DNA from: Xanthomonas sp.
Lineage (GTDB): Bacteria > Pseudomonadota > Gammaproteobacteria > Xanthomonadales > Xanthomonadaceae
Direction: 5' to 3'
Assembly (NCBI RefSeq): GCF_017163755.1
Contig: NZ_JAFIWC010000016.1
Coordinates: 1 to 64,000 of the forward strand
Length of the DNA: 64,000 bases
Shown: positions 47,889-56,551 of the stretch, one piece after another
Layout of the letters: each line of letters begins with the position of its first letter
How positions within the stretch are numbered: the first letter of the stretch is position 1
Notes under the pieces: model-generated
Database searches by the model: none
Told to the model about the DNA's origin: nothing
The model's input: the letters and a program-made list of their open reading frames with translations, nothing else
Translations under genes and position numbers: made by a program

Positions 47889-47913
47889 GCCCGGCCCAGC
47901 GCCGGGCTTTCCC
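47889..47913. terminator. hairpin terminator between rpfF and rpfC
   Basis: GCCCGGC (47889-47895) pairs with GCCGGGC (47901-47907) around a five-base loop, followed by TTTCCC. It lies between the two convergent genes. Confidence 0.65.
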
Positions 47914-50082
47914 TCAACGCAGTTCGCCGCCGTCCTGCATCACGCCCTGCCGGGCACGCAGCTCCAGCGCATCGCGGCCTTCGCTCAGGCTGGCGTTCAG
48001 CGCCATCAGCCGCTGCCGCCATTCGCTGCGCACCTGCCAGTCGGCCATGCGCATCAGCTCGCCGCCCAGGCTCGCCAGCTTCACCAGCCCCAGGTTGCTC
48101 GCCACGCCCTTGATCGCATGCGCATGCTCGCGCAGGCGCTCCCAGTTGCCGGCGTCGCCGGCCAGCTGCATGCCGCCCAGGCAGCCGTCGGCATCGTTGA
48201 GGCATTGCGAGATGAACTCGCGCTCGAAACCGTCGCCCATTCCCAGGCCCGCCAGTTCGTCGAGCACCGACGGATCCAGCACGCCTTCCACCATGGCGCT
48301 GGCGCGCGGCGCCGGCTCGGTGGTGCGCAGCTTGCCGTTGGTGGCGATCTCGGCCAGCGTGTCCAGCAGCCGGGTGGCGACCACCGGCTTGGCCAGGAAG
48401 GTGTGCGCGCCGGCCTGTTCGCAGCGCTGGATCGACTCGGGGGTGACGTCGGCGCTCAACACCACCACCGGCGTGCGCGGGCCGCCGGCCTGCATCACCC
48501 GCAGGTGCTTGAGCATGTCCAGCCCGCTCATGCCTGGCATGTGCAGGTCGACGATCACCGCGTCGAATTCGGTTTCGGCCAGCGCGTCGAGCACCGCTTC
48601 GGCGCCCTCCACGCAGATCACCCGGTGCCCGGCCTTCTGCAGCATGCGCTGCAGCACCATGCGGTTGGCCGCATGGTCGTCGGCGACCAGCACGCGCATG
48701 CTGCGCACCCGCGCGCGATGGCGCAGGAACGGGTCGGCGAAGGCGATGACGTTGCCGGCCTGGGTCGGGTCCTCGAGCAGCGCCGCGCTGCCCTGCCTGG
48801 CCATGGTGGTCGACAGCGCGCTGCCCGGCTCGAACGGCAGCTCGAACCAGAAGCGGCTGCCGCGCGGCGGGTTCTCCTGGTAGCCGATGCTGCCGCCCAT
48901 CGCCTCGACCAGGCCCTTGGCGATCGTGGTGCCCAGGCCGGTGCCCTCGTAGCGCCGCGCCAGGCCCACGTCGGCCTGCTCGAACGCCTCGAACAGCCGC
49001 GGACGCATCGCCGGCGGCACGCCGATGCCGGTGTCGACGATGTCGAAGCTCAGCCGCATCGCCTGCCCCGGCTCGCCCTTGAGGATGCGCACGCGCACGT
49101 CGACGCGGCCCATCTCGGTGAACTTGACCGCGTTGCCGGCCAGGTTGAGCAGCACCTGGCGCAGGTGCCCGGCGTCGCCGGACAGGTTGTCCGGCACGTC
49201 GGCGGCCACGTCCAGGTGGTAGGCCAGGCCCTTGCCGCGCGCCTGCGGCTGCAGGATCAGGCCGATGCTGCCGAGGGTCTCGCGCAGCGAGAAGTCGTGC
49301 TTGTCGACGCGGATCTTGCCGGCCTCGATCGCCGAGATGTCCAGCACCTCCTCCACCAGCGACAGCAGGCTGCGCGCCGAGGCCTGGATGGTGTTGACGC
49401 ATTCGCGCTGCTCGGCATCCAGGCGCGTGGTGGCCAGCACCTCGGTCATGCCGGACAGTCCGTTGAGCGGGGTGCGGAACTCGTGGCTCATGTTGGCCAG
49501 GAACCGGCTCTTGGCCTCGCTGGCGCGGCGCGCCTCGGCGGTGGCCCGGGTCAGTTCGCGCAGCAGTCCGGACAGGTACAGCGGGATCGCCGCCAGCCCC
49601 ACCAGCAGCCCGACGCCGAGGCCGCGGTTGGCGGCCCAGTAGTCGCTGGTCAGCAGAGTCACGCTGAAACTGACGCAGGCCAGCGCCACCGCCAGATACA
49701 GATAGCGGTTCCCGAAGCGCAGGCCGTTGCCGATCGTCACCCACATCACGACCACGTAGATGCAGGCCATCGGCTCGCCGATCGCGCTCATCGCCATCGC
49801 CATCAGGCCGTAGTCGGCGAGCATGCCGATCACCCGGCGCACGTCCGAACGCTTCGGCTGCACCAGGATCCAGGCCATCAACGCCAGCGCCAGGCACTGC
49901 GAGATCAGGGTCAGCCCGATCACGTAGCGCACCTGCGTGGGCGGCAGGCCCCAGCTGTTGGCGAACAGGGTTTCGTAGGTCAGGATCAGCGCCACCATGA
50001 CGATGCGCACGATGGCCTGCCCGTGCTCGCTGTCCGGGCGCTGGGACAGCCGGTTCCGCAGCCAGCCGACGATCGCCTTCAC
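47914..50082 (-). CDS. rpfC: DSF sensor hybrid histidine kinase RpfC
   Basis: This 722-residue membrane protein is the DSF receptor. Five membrane helices (about 23-42, 52-74, 85-105, 107-118/126-145 and 154-175) are followed by a histidine kinase with phospho-acceptor His200 (NMSHEFRTPLNG), an ATPase domain (NLAGNAVKF, DTGIGVP, GTGLGTTIAKGL), a receiver (VIVDLHMPGMSG) and a C-terminal HPt domain (HAHAIKGVASNLG). It starts with GTG at 50082, only one base after the rpfG stop, so translation is coupled. The phosphorelay passes to RpfG, and the receiver domain also binds RpfF. X. campestris pv. campestris has rpfH between rpfG and rpfC; it is missing here. Confidence 0.95.
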   Translation of the reverse strand: MKAIVGWLRNRLSQRPDSEHGQAIVRIVMVALILTYETLFANSWGLPPTQVRYVIGLTLISQCLALALMAWILVQPKRSDVRRVIGMLADYGLMAMAMSAIGEPMACIYVVVMWVTIGNGLRFGNRYLYLAVALACVSFSVTLLTSDYWAANRGLGVGLLVGLAAIPLYLSGLLRELTRATAEARRASEAKSRFLANMSHEFRTPLNGLSGMTEVLATTRLDAEQRECVNTIQASARSLLSLVEEVLDISAIEAGKIRVDKHDFSLRETLGSIGLILQPQARGKGLAYHLDVAADVPDNLSGDAGHLRQVLLNLAGNAVKFTEMGRVDVRVRILKGEPGQAMRLSFDIVDTGIGVPPAMRPRLFEAFEQADVGLARRYEGTGLGTTIAKGLVEAMGGSIGYQENPPRGSRFWFELPFEPGSALSTTMARQGSAALLEDPTQAGNVIAFADPFLRHRARVRSMRVLVADDHAANRMVLQRMLQKAGHRVICVEGAEAVLDALAETEFDAVIVDLHMPGMSGLDMLKHLRVMQAGGPRTPVVVLSADVTPESIQRCEQAGAHTFLAKPVVATRLLDTLAEIATNGKLRTTEPAPRASAMVEGVLDPSVLDELAGLGMGDGFEREFISQCLNDADGCLGGMQLAGDAGNWERLREHAHAIKGVASNLGLVKLASLGGELMRMADWQVRSEWRQRLMALNASLSEGRDALELRARQGVMQDGGELR

Positions 50083-50083
50083 G

Positions 50084-51220
50084 TCACACCCCCGGTCGCG
50101 CCGATGCCGTGGAGTACTGCTCGCAGATCGTCTGCAGCTGTTCGCGGCCGCGGAACAGCGCGTCCACGCAGCGCGGGTCGAACAGCCGGCCGCGCTGCGC
50201 GTACAGGTAGGCCAGCGTGGCGTCCATGGTCCAGGCTTCCTTGTAGGGACGCGGCGAGATCAGCGCGTCGAACACGTCGGCCACCGCCACGATCCGCGCC
50301 TCCAGCGGGATCGCCTCGCCGACCAGGCCGTCAGGGTAGCCGCTGCCGTCGTAGCGCTCGTGGTGGCGCAGCGCGATCAGCGCACCGACCTGGATGAAGC
50401 GGTTCTGGCTGCCGCTGAGCAGTTCGTAGCCGATGCGCGGGTGCATGCGCATCACCGCCATCTCCTCCTCGCTGAGCTTGCCGGGCTTGAGCAGCACCGC
50501 GTCGGGGATGGCGATCTTGCCCATGTCGTGCAGCGTGGCGGCCATCTCGATGACCCGCACTTCCTCTTCGGACAGGCCCAGCTGCTCGGCGATCAGCCCG
50601 GCCACGTGCGCCATGCGCTCCAGGTAGGCGCTGGTGCCGGCGTCGCGGTACTCGATCGCCCGCGCCAGCCGCGACAGGGTCTCGCGTTCGCGTTCCTCGA
50701 CCTCGTGCATGCTGGCCAGCAGGCGCTGCTCCAGCGACATCGCGCGCTGCTTGATGTTCTCGCTCTGCAGGCGCAGCTGCAGCAGGTTGTGGCAACGCGC
50801 GCGCAGCTCGCGCGGGCGGATCGGCTTGACCAGGAAGTCGATCACGCCCGCTTCCAGCGCCGCCTGCCGGATCGGCTCGTCGCCGACCACGGTGACCAGG
50901 ATGATCGGGATGTCGCGGTGCTTGGGCAGGCGCCGGAAGCGGCGGGCGAAGTCCAGCCCGTCCATGCCCGGCATGCGGTAGTCGAGCAGCAGCAGGTCGA
51001 CCTTGCCGGCCTCGCACCACGCCAGCGCGGCCTGCGGATCGCCGAAGTCGCGCACGGTCAGTTCCGGCGCGATGTCCTCGATCACGTGGCGCAGCATGGT
51101 GCGCGCGGACGTCTGGTCGTCGACGATGACGATGTTCAAGCGGTGGTCCGCCCCTGCCACCCAGGCTGGGTGGTCTTGCGGGGAAGATACTCCGGTCAAG
51201 CTCATGCTGGCATCTTGCAT
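50084..51220 (-). CDS. rpfG: HD-GYP c-di-GMP phosphodiesterase response regulator RpfG
   Basis: This 378-residue cytoplasmic protein is the partner of RpfC. The receiver domain (about 30-150) has the phospho-acceptor Asp in LLLLDYRMPGMDG. The HD-GYP phosphodiesterase domain (about 190-360) has the metal site HDMGKIAIPD and the signature HHERYDGSGYPDGL. Phosphorylated RpfG degrades c-di-GMP, which relieves Clp and raises virulence factor synthesis. The ATG at 51220 is preferred to 51247 because GGAGG lies seven bases before it and it gives the family length. It is the first gene of the rpfG-rpfC operon. Confidence 0.95.
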   Translation of the reverse strand: MQDASMSLTGVSSPQDHPAWVAGADHRLNIVIVDDQTSARTMLRHVIEDIAPELTVRDFGDPQAALAWCEAGKVDLLLLDYRMPGMDGLDFARRFRRLPKHRDIPIILVTVVGDEPIRQAALEAGVIDFLVKPIRPRELRARCHNLLQLRLQSENIKQRAMSLEQRLLASMHEVEERERETLSRLARAIEYRDAGTSAYLERMAHVAGLIAEQLGLSEEEVRVIEMAATLHDMGKIAIPDAVLLKPGKLSEEEMAVMRMHPRIGYELLSGSQNRFIQVGALIALRHHERYDGSGYPDGLVGEAIPLEARIVAVADVFDALISPRPYKEAWTMDATLAYLYAQRGRLFDPRCVDALFRGREQLQTICEQYSTASARPGV

Positions 51221-51373
51221 CTGCGATCCTCCGGCCCACGACACCACGGGCTATCGAGAAACAACGAGCGGCGGCGCCGGAACCGGTCAGCCCGGCGCGG
51301 GCACCCCTTCACTTACGCTACTGCCGACGTCAGATGCAAGAAACACGCCACGGCTTGCGTCCCAGCCGCTAGA

Positions 51374-52891
51374 TTAAGCCTCCGGACGCATGTACGGGAA
51401 CAGCAGCACATCACGGATCGAGCTGCTGCCGGTAAGCAACATTACCAGCCGGTCGATGCCGATGCCCAGGCCGCCGGTCGGGGGCAGGCCCACTTCCAGG
51501 GCGCGGATGTAGTCGGCGTCGAAGTGCATCGCCTCGTCGTCGCCCCCGTCCTTCGCCTCGACCTGTGCCTGGAACCGCGCCGCCTGGTCCTCCGGATCGT
51601 TGAGTTCGGAAAAGCCGTTGGCCAGCTCCTTGCCGTTGATGAACAGCTCGAAGCGGTCGGTGTAGCCCGGCTCGGTGTCGCTGCTGCGCGCCAGCGGCGA
51701 CACCTCGACCGGGTGGTCGGTGATGAAGGTCGGCTGCACCAGGGTGTGCTCGACGGTGGCCTCGAAGATCTCCAGCAGCAGCTTGCCCCAGCCGTAGGAC
51801 GGCTTGACCCGGAGGTTGAGCCGTTCGCAGTGGCGCAGCAGCGCCTGCCGGTCGGTGCAGTCGGCGGCGCTGATCTGCGGGTTGTGGTGGCGCACCGCCT
51901 CGTCCATGCGCCAGCGGCGGAAGCGCGGGCCCAGGTCGATGTCGGCACCGTCCCAGTGCACCTGGGTGGTGCCGAGCACCTGCTGGGCCACGTCGCGGAT
52001 CACGTTCTCGGTCAGGTCCATCACTTCGTGGTACGTGGCGTAGGCCTCGTACAGCTCCATCATGGTGAATTCCGGATTGTGCCGGGTGCTGACGCCTTCG
52101 TTGCGGAAATTGCGGTTGATCTCGTAGACGCGTTCCAGGCCGCCGACCACCAGCCGCTTCAGGTACAGCTCCGGCGCCACGCGCAGGTACAGGTCCAGGT
52201 CCAGCGCGTTGTGGTGGGTGGTGAACGGCTTGGCGGTGGCGCCGCCGGGGATGTAGTGCATCATCGGCGTCTCCACTTCCAGGAAGCCGCGCGCGTCCAG
52301 CCAGGCGCGCATCGCGCGGATGATCTTGGAACGCTTGACGAACACCTCGCGCGCCTCCGGCGACACGATCAGGTCGACGTAGCGCTGGCGGTAGCGCTGC
52401 TCCACGTCGCTCAGGCCATGCCACTTGTCCGGCAGCGGGCGCAGCGACTTGGTCAGCAGCCGCAGCGCGGTCGCCTTGACCGACAGCTCGCCGGTCCTGG
52501 TGCGGGTCAGCCCGCCCTCCACGCCGACGATGTCGCCGATGTCCCAGCCCTTGAACGCGTCGTAGGCCGCGCCCAGCGCGTTGGCCTGCAGGAACAACTG
52601 GATGCGCCCGGACTCGTCCTGCAGCTGCACGAAGCTGGCCTTGCCCATCACCCGCTTGGCCAGCATGCGCCCGGCCAGGCGCACCGTGCGGCCCTGCGCT
52701 TCCAGCGCTTCGGCGCTCCAGCGCTCGGCGTCGGCGAACTCGGCCTGCAGCTGCCCGGCGAAGTGGGTGCGCCGGAAATCGTTCGGATAGGCGATGCCCT
52801 GGCTGCGCAGCGCACCCAGTTTCGCGCGGCGCTCGGCGATGAGACTGTTCTCGTCGGCGGGAGTCGGCGTTGCGGGGGTCTGCTCGGTCAT
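51374..52891 (-). CDS. lysS: lysyl-tRNA synthetase, class II
   Basis: This 505-residue enzyme charges tRNA-Lys. It has an N-terminal OB-fold anticodon-binding domain (about 60-165, [24 protein letters not shown]) and a class II catalytic core with motif 1 ([17 protein letters not shown]), motif 2 ([24 protein letters not shown]) and motif 3 ([15 protein letters not shown]). Length is typical of bacterial LysS. It follows prfB on the minus strand, an order shared by many gammaproteobacteria and found beside the rpf cluster in Xanthomonas. Confidence 0.96.
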   Translation of the reverse strand: MTEQTPATPTPADENSLIAERRAKLGALRSQGIAYPNDFRRTHFAGQLQAEFADAERWSAEALEAQGRTVRLAGRMLAKRVMGKASFVQLQDESGRIQLFLQANALGAAYDAFKGWDIGDIVGVEGGLTRTRTGELSVKATALRLLTKSLRPLPDKWHGLSDVEQRYRQRYVDLIVSPEAREVFVKRSKIIRAMRAWLDARGFLEVETPMMHYIPGGATAKPFTTHHNALDLDLYLRVAPELYLKRLVVGGLERVYEINRNFRNEGVSTRHNPEFTMMELYEAYATYHEVMDLTENVIRDVAQQVLGTTQVHWDGADIDLGPRFRRWRMDEAVRHHNPQISAADCTDRQALLRHCERLNLRVKPSYGWGKLLLEIFEATVEHTLVQPTFITDHPVEVSPLARSSDTEPGYTDRFELFINGKELANGFSELNDPEDQAARFQAQVEAKDGGDDEAMHFDADYIRALEVGLPPTGGLGIGIDRLVMLLTGSSSIRDVLLFPYMRPEA

Positions 52892-52986
52892 GGCGGTCGT
52901 TCTTCGGAGGTGGGGGAGGAGCGTGGCCGGCGCGCTGCCGGCCGCGTGGGGCGCGCCGCGGCGGCGGGCCGCGGCGCTGGCGCAGG

Positions 52987-54112
52987 TCAGGCGTCGCTGC
53001 GTTTGGCGCCGACTTCCAGGCCGGACTTGAGGCTGGCCTCGACGAATTCGTCCAGGTCGCCGTCCAGCACCTTCTGCGTGTCGGTGCGCTCGATGCCGGT
53101 GCGCAGGTCCTTGATCCGGCTCTGGTCGAGCACGTAGTTGCGGATCTGGCTGCCCCAGCCGATGTCGGACTTGGTCGCCTCCACCGCGTCGCGCTCGGCG
53201 TTGCGCTTCTGGATCTCGAGCTCGTACAGCTTGGCCGCCAGCATTTTCATCGCGTTGTCGCGGTTCTGGTGCTGGCTGCGCCCGGTCTGGCAGGCGACCA
53301 CGATGCCGGTGGGCACGTGGGTGATGCGCACCGCCGACTCGGTCTTGTTGACGTGCTGGCCGCCGGCGCCCGAGGAACGGTAGACGTCGGTCCGCAGGTC
53401 GGCCGGGTTGATGTCGATGTCGATGTTGTCGTCGATCTCCGGCGACACGAACACCGAGGTGAAGCTGGTGTGGCGGCGGTTGTCCGAGTCGAACGGCGAC
53501 TTGCGCACCAGCCGGTGCACGCCGGTCTCGGTCTTCAGCCAGCCGTAGGCGAAATCGCCCTCGACGCGGAACGTGGCGGACTTGATGCCGGCCACTTCGC
53601 CGCCGGAGACCTCCAGCAGTTCGGTCTTCCAGCCGCGGCCTTCGGCCCAGCGCAGGTACATGCGCAGCAGCATCTCGGCCCAGTCCTGGGCCTCGGTGCC
53701 GCCGGCGCCGGCCTGGATGTCGACGAAGGCGTTGGCGCCATCCATCTCGCCGGAGAACATGCGCTGGAACTCGAGCTTCTCGATGTGGGTCTGGTAGCGG
53801 TCGACGTCGGCGACCACCGCCAGCGCGGTGTCCTCATCGTCCTCGGCTTCGGCCAGGTCCAGGAACTCGCGCGCCTCGGCCAGCCCGTCGAGCACGCTGG
53901 CGATGCCGCCGACGGTCTTCTCCAGGTTGGCGCGCTCGCGGCCCAGGCCCTGCGCGCGCTCGGGGTTGTTCCAGACGTCGGGGCTTTCCAGCTCGCGGGT
54001 GACTTCCTCTAGACGCTCTTTCTTGGCGTCGTAGTCAAAGAAACCCCCTGAGCGACAGGACGCGATCGGACAGATCGGCGATGCGCTGGCGGATGGGATT
54101 GAGTTCGATCAT
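52987..54112 (-). CDS. prfB: peptide chain release factor 2, with +1 programmed frameshift
   Basis: RF2 ends translation at UGA and UAA codons. The gene is read in two frames: 25 codons from ATG 54112 ([18 protein letters not shown]...) to CTT 54038, then a +1 shift over the T of the in-frame TGA (54037-54035), resuming at GAC 54036 for 349 residues, giving 374 in all. The recognition tripeptide SPF is in [13 protein letters not shown], and the peptidyl-tRNA hydrolysis motif GGQ is in [16 protein letters not shown] frame-by-frame gene finder would report only the second part and lose the N-terminus. The shift lets RF2 level control its own synthesis. Confidence 0.95.
54034..54049 (-). promoter_or_regulatory. 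prfB programmed frameshift site
   Basis: On the minus strand AGGGGG (54049-54044), TTT, CTT, TGA, C is the canonical RF2 recoding signal: an internal Shine-Dalgarno three bases before the CTT slippery codon and a poorly terminating TGAC. Confidence 0.95.
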
Positions 54113-54279
54113 GTCGGTTTTCCGGCAAACAAGACGCCGATTCTAGCAATTCCGCCGCAGCGGCCACAGCGCCGGGCAGTCCTGCCGCGTGCGTGGTCGG
54201 GTTGGCGTCGTCGTACAAGCCGGGCGGTCCCGCCCCGCCGCCGCAACGGCGGCCCATGGCCTGCGCCGATAGCGGCGCC

Positions 54280-55185
54280 CTAGCCCACCGCGCCGGCGTC
54301 GGCGTTGCCGGCCACGGCGCGCAGGCCGGCGCGATAGCGGCGGCTGCACGGCACGCGGCTGCCGTCGCGCAGGTGCACCCAGGCCTCGCCCGCCTCCAGC
54401 GGCTCGATCGACACCACGCAGCCCAGGTTGACCAGGTAGCTGCGGTGGATGCGCACGAACATCGCCGGATCCAGCCGGGCCTCGATCGCCGCCATCGTGC
54501 TGCGCAACGGATAGTCGTGGCCGCGCACGCGCAGGTTGACGTAGTTGCCCGAGGCCTGCAGCCATTCGATGTCGGCGGCGGCGACCAGGAAGTCGCGGCC
54601 GAGCTTGCGCACCAGGAACCGCTCCGGACGCTCCAGCGATTCCACCGGCGGCCCTTCGTCGGGCGCCCCCAGCAGCGCCGCCTCGCCCTGCCAGCGGCGC
54701 AGCAGGAAGCGGTAGGCCTCCACGCTGACCAGCATCGAGGCCAGGCTGCGCACGTCCTTCAGGTATTCGTAGAGCAGCCCCTGCGGCCAGGAACCGAAGT
54801 CGTAAGTGGCCCCCTGCAGGCGATAGACCACGCTGCGGATCGCGACCATCCCCACCACGTGCAGCACCGACAACGCGACGCTGCCCAGCAGGTAGGCCGG
54901 CAGCCGCTGCCGCCAGTTGTCCCAGTGCAGCGGATAGCGCCGGGTCAGCACCACCAGCACCGGCACGATCAGCAGGAACACCAGGCCGCTGGACCACTCC
55001 CACACCGCCGGCTCCCAGGCGGCGAAGTGCAACCCGGTCCTGTGGATGTCCATCAGTACGGTGATGCTGTTGGCGGTGCCGTTGACCAGGGTGAGCACGA
55101 CCCAGAAGCCGACCTCGAAGCTGCGCCGCCACGGCGCGAAGCGTTGGTAGAAGGTGTCGGCGCGGGGATCGGGCATGCCGCGCAT
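54280..55185 (-). CDS. rpfD: membrane-bound LytTR-type regulator (RpfD position)
   Basis: This 301-residue protein has about four hydrophobic helices in its N-terminal half (GFWVVLTLVNGTANSITVL, LVFLLIVPVLVVL, AYLLGSVALSVLHVVGMVA) and a C-terminal LytTR DNA-binding domain (about 195-290: FLVRKLGRDFLVAAADIEWL, GNYVNLRVRGHDYPLRSTM, FVRIHRSYLVNL). It has no receiver domain, so it may sense a membrane or external cue directly. In the Xanthomonas rpf cluster a LytTR-family gene called rpfD lies near prfB; the symbol is given from that position and domain content. Starts at 55185 or 55176 are both possible. Confidence 0.75.
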   Translation of the reverse strand: MRGMPDPRADTFYQRFAPWRRSFEVGFWVVLTLVNGTANSITVLMDIHRTGLHFAAWEPAVWEWSSGLVFLLIVPVLVVLTRRYPLHWDNWRQRLPAYLLGSVALSVLHVVGMVAIRSVVYRLQGATYDFGSWPQGLLYEYLKDVRSLASMLVSVEAYRFLLRRWQGEAALLGAPDEGPPVESLERPERFLVRKLGRDFLVAAADIEWLQASGNYVNLRVRGHDYPLRSTMAAIEARLDPAMFVRIHRSYLVNLGCVVSIEPLEAGEAWVHLRDGSRVPCSRRYRAGLRAVAGNADAGAVG

Positions 55186-55329
55186 CTTAACGTCCGCAGC
55201 CGCGGCGGCCGCCGCGGTTCGTCCCTGCGCTCCGCCATCGGTCCCCAAGGACGCGATGTTCGTCACTGCGGGCGGGCGCGGCGGCGCGATGCGCCGTTCC
55301 CTGGGCGCTTCCCCGAACCTGGATGCGCC

Positions 55330-56526
55330 ATGGAACGCCGTCACGATCTGGACTGGGTGCGCGTGTGCGCCTTCGGCCTGCTGCTCCTCTACCACGTGGG
55401 CATGTACTACGTGAGCTGGGACTGGCACGTCAAAAGCCCGCACGCCGGCACCGCGCTGGAGCCGTTCATGCTGTCGAGCGGGCCGTGGCGGATGTCGCTG
55501 CTGTTCCTGATCTCCGGCGCGGCCACCGCCTTCATGCTGCGCCGGACGCCGCGCCGGTTCCTGCGGCTGCGCTCATGGCGGCTGCTGCTGCCGCTGCTGT
55601 TCGGCATGGCCGTGGTGGTGCCGCCGCAGGCGTACTACCAGGTGGTCGAACAGCTGCCCGGCGGCTACCGCGAGGGCTACCTGGCGTTCTATGCCCGCTA
55701 CCTCGGCGGCTACCACGGGTTCTGCGGCGCCGATGGCGACTGCCTGCGCCTGCCCACCTGGAACCATCTGTGGTTCGTCGCCTACCTGTGGGTCTACACC
55801 GTGCTGCTGTGGCTGGGCTGGCGGCTGCTGCCGGAACCGGTCCTGGCGCGGCTGCGCGGCTGGGCCGGCGCGGCGCTGCAGGGCTGGCGCGCGCTGCTGC
55901 TGCCGGTCGCGCTGCTGGCGGCGGCGCGGCTGCTGCTGGTCGAGCGCTTCGAGTCGACCCACGCGCTGGTCGACGACTGGTACAACCATGCGCAGTACGT
56001 GCCGATGTTCCTGATCGGCGTGGCGACGGCAACGGCCACCGGCTTCTGGGAATCGCTGCAGCGGCTGCGCTGGCCGGCCCTGCTGCTGGCCGCGGCTTGC
56101 TACGGGCTGATGGTCCATACCTGGTACTTCGCCGGCTACAGCGACGCCGCACCGCCGCCCGCCGCGCTGCGGATGGGCCTGCGCGTGGCCTGGGCGGTCG
56201 ACCAGTGGTGCGCGATCGCCGCCCTGCTCGGGTTCGCCTACCGCTTCCGCCACGCCGACAACCGCGCGCTGCGCTACCTGGCGCCAGCGGTGTTCCCGGT
56301 CTACATCCTGCACCAGACCGTGATCGTGGTGCTGGCGCACCAGCTCAAGCCGTGGCGGCTGCCGCCGCTGCTCGAAGGGCCGTTGCTGGTGGCGGCGACC
56401 TTCGCGCTGTGCTTTGCCGGCTACGACGTGGTCAGGCGCATCGACTGGCTGCGTCCGCTGTTCGGGCTCAAGCACGCACGGGGCGCCGACGCGGCCGCGC
56501 TGCGCAGCGGCGCCAGCACGGCCTGA
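55330..56526 (+). CDS. membrane acyltransferase, acyltransferase-3 family
   Basis: This 398-residue integral membrane protein has about ten hydrophobic helices and the acyltransferase-3 hallmark at the N-terminus (MERRHDLDWVRVCAFGLLLLYHVGMYYV, with the catalytic-type His in the first helix). The WNHLWFVAYLWVY segment and the C-terminal FPVYILHQTVIVVLAH motif are typical of OpgC/OafA-like enzymes that O-acylate glucans, lipopolysaccharide or exported sugars. The substrate cannot be told. It is divergent from the LytTR gene, with 144 bases between the starts, so it could be a target of that regulator. It converges with the VIT/vWA gene downstream. Confidence 0.82.
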   Translation: MERRHDLDWVRVCAFGLLLLYHVGMYYVSWDWHVKSPHAGTALEPFMLSSGPWRMSLLFLISGAATAFMLRRTPRRFLRLRSWRLLLPLLFGMAVVVPPQAYYQVVEQLPGGYREGYLAFYARYLGGYHGFCGADGDCLRLPTWNHLWFVAYLWVYTVLLWLGWRLLPEPVLARLRGWAGAALQGWRALLLPVALLAAARLLLVERFESTHALVDDWYNHAQYVPMFLIGVATATATGFWESLQRLRWPALLLAAACYGLMVHTWYFAGYSDAAPPPAALRMGLRVAWAVDQWCAIAALLGFAYRFRHADNRALRYLAPAVFPVYILHQTVIVVLAHQLKPWRLPPLLEGPLLVAATFALCFAGYDVVRRIDWLRPLFGLKHARGADAAALRSGASTA

Positions 56527-56551
56527 ACCGTGCCGGCAGCGCTGGCGGCGC

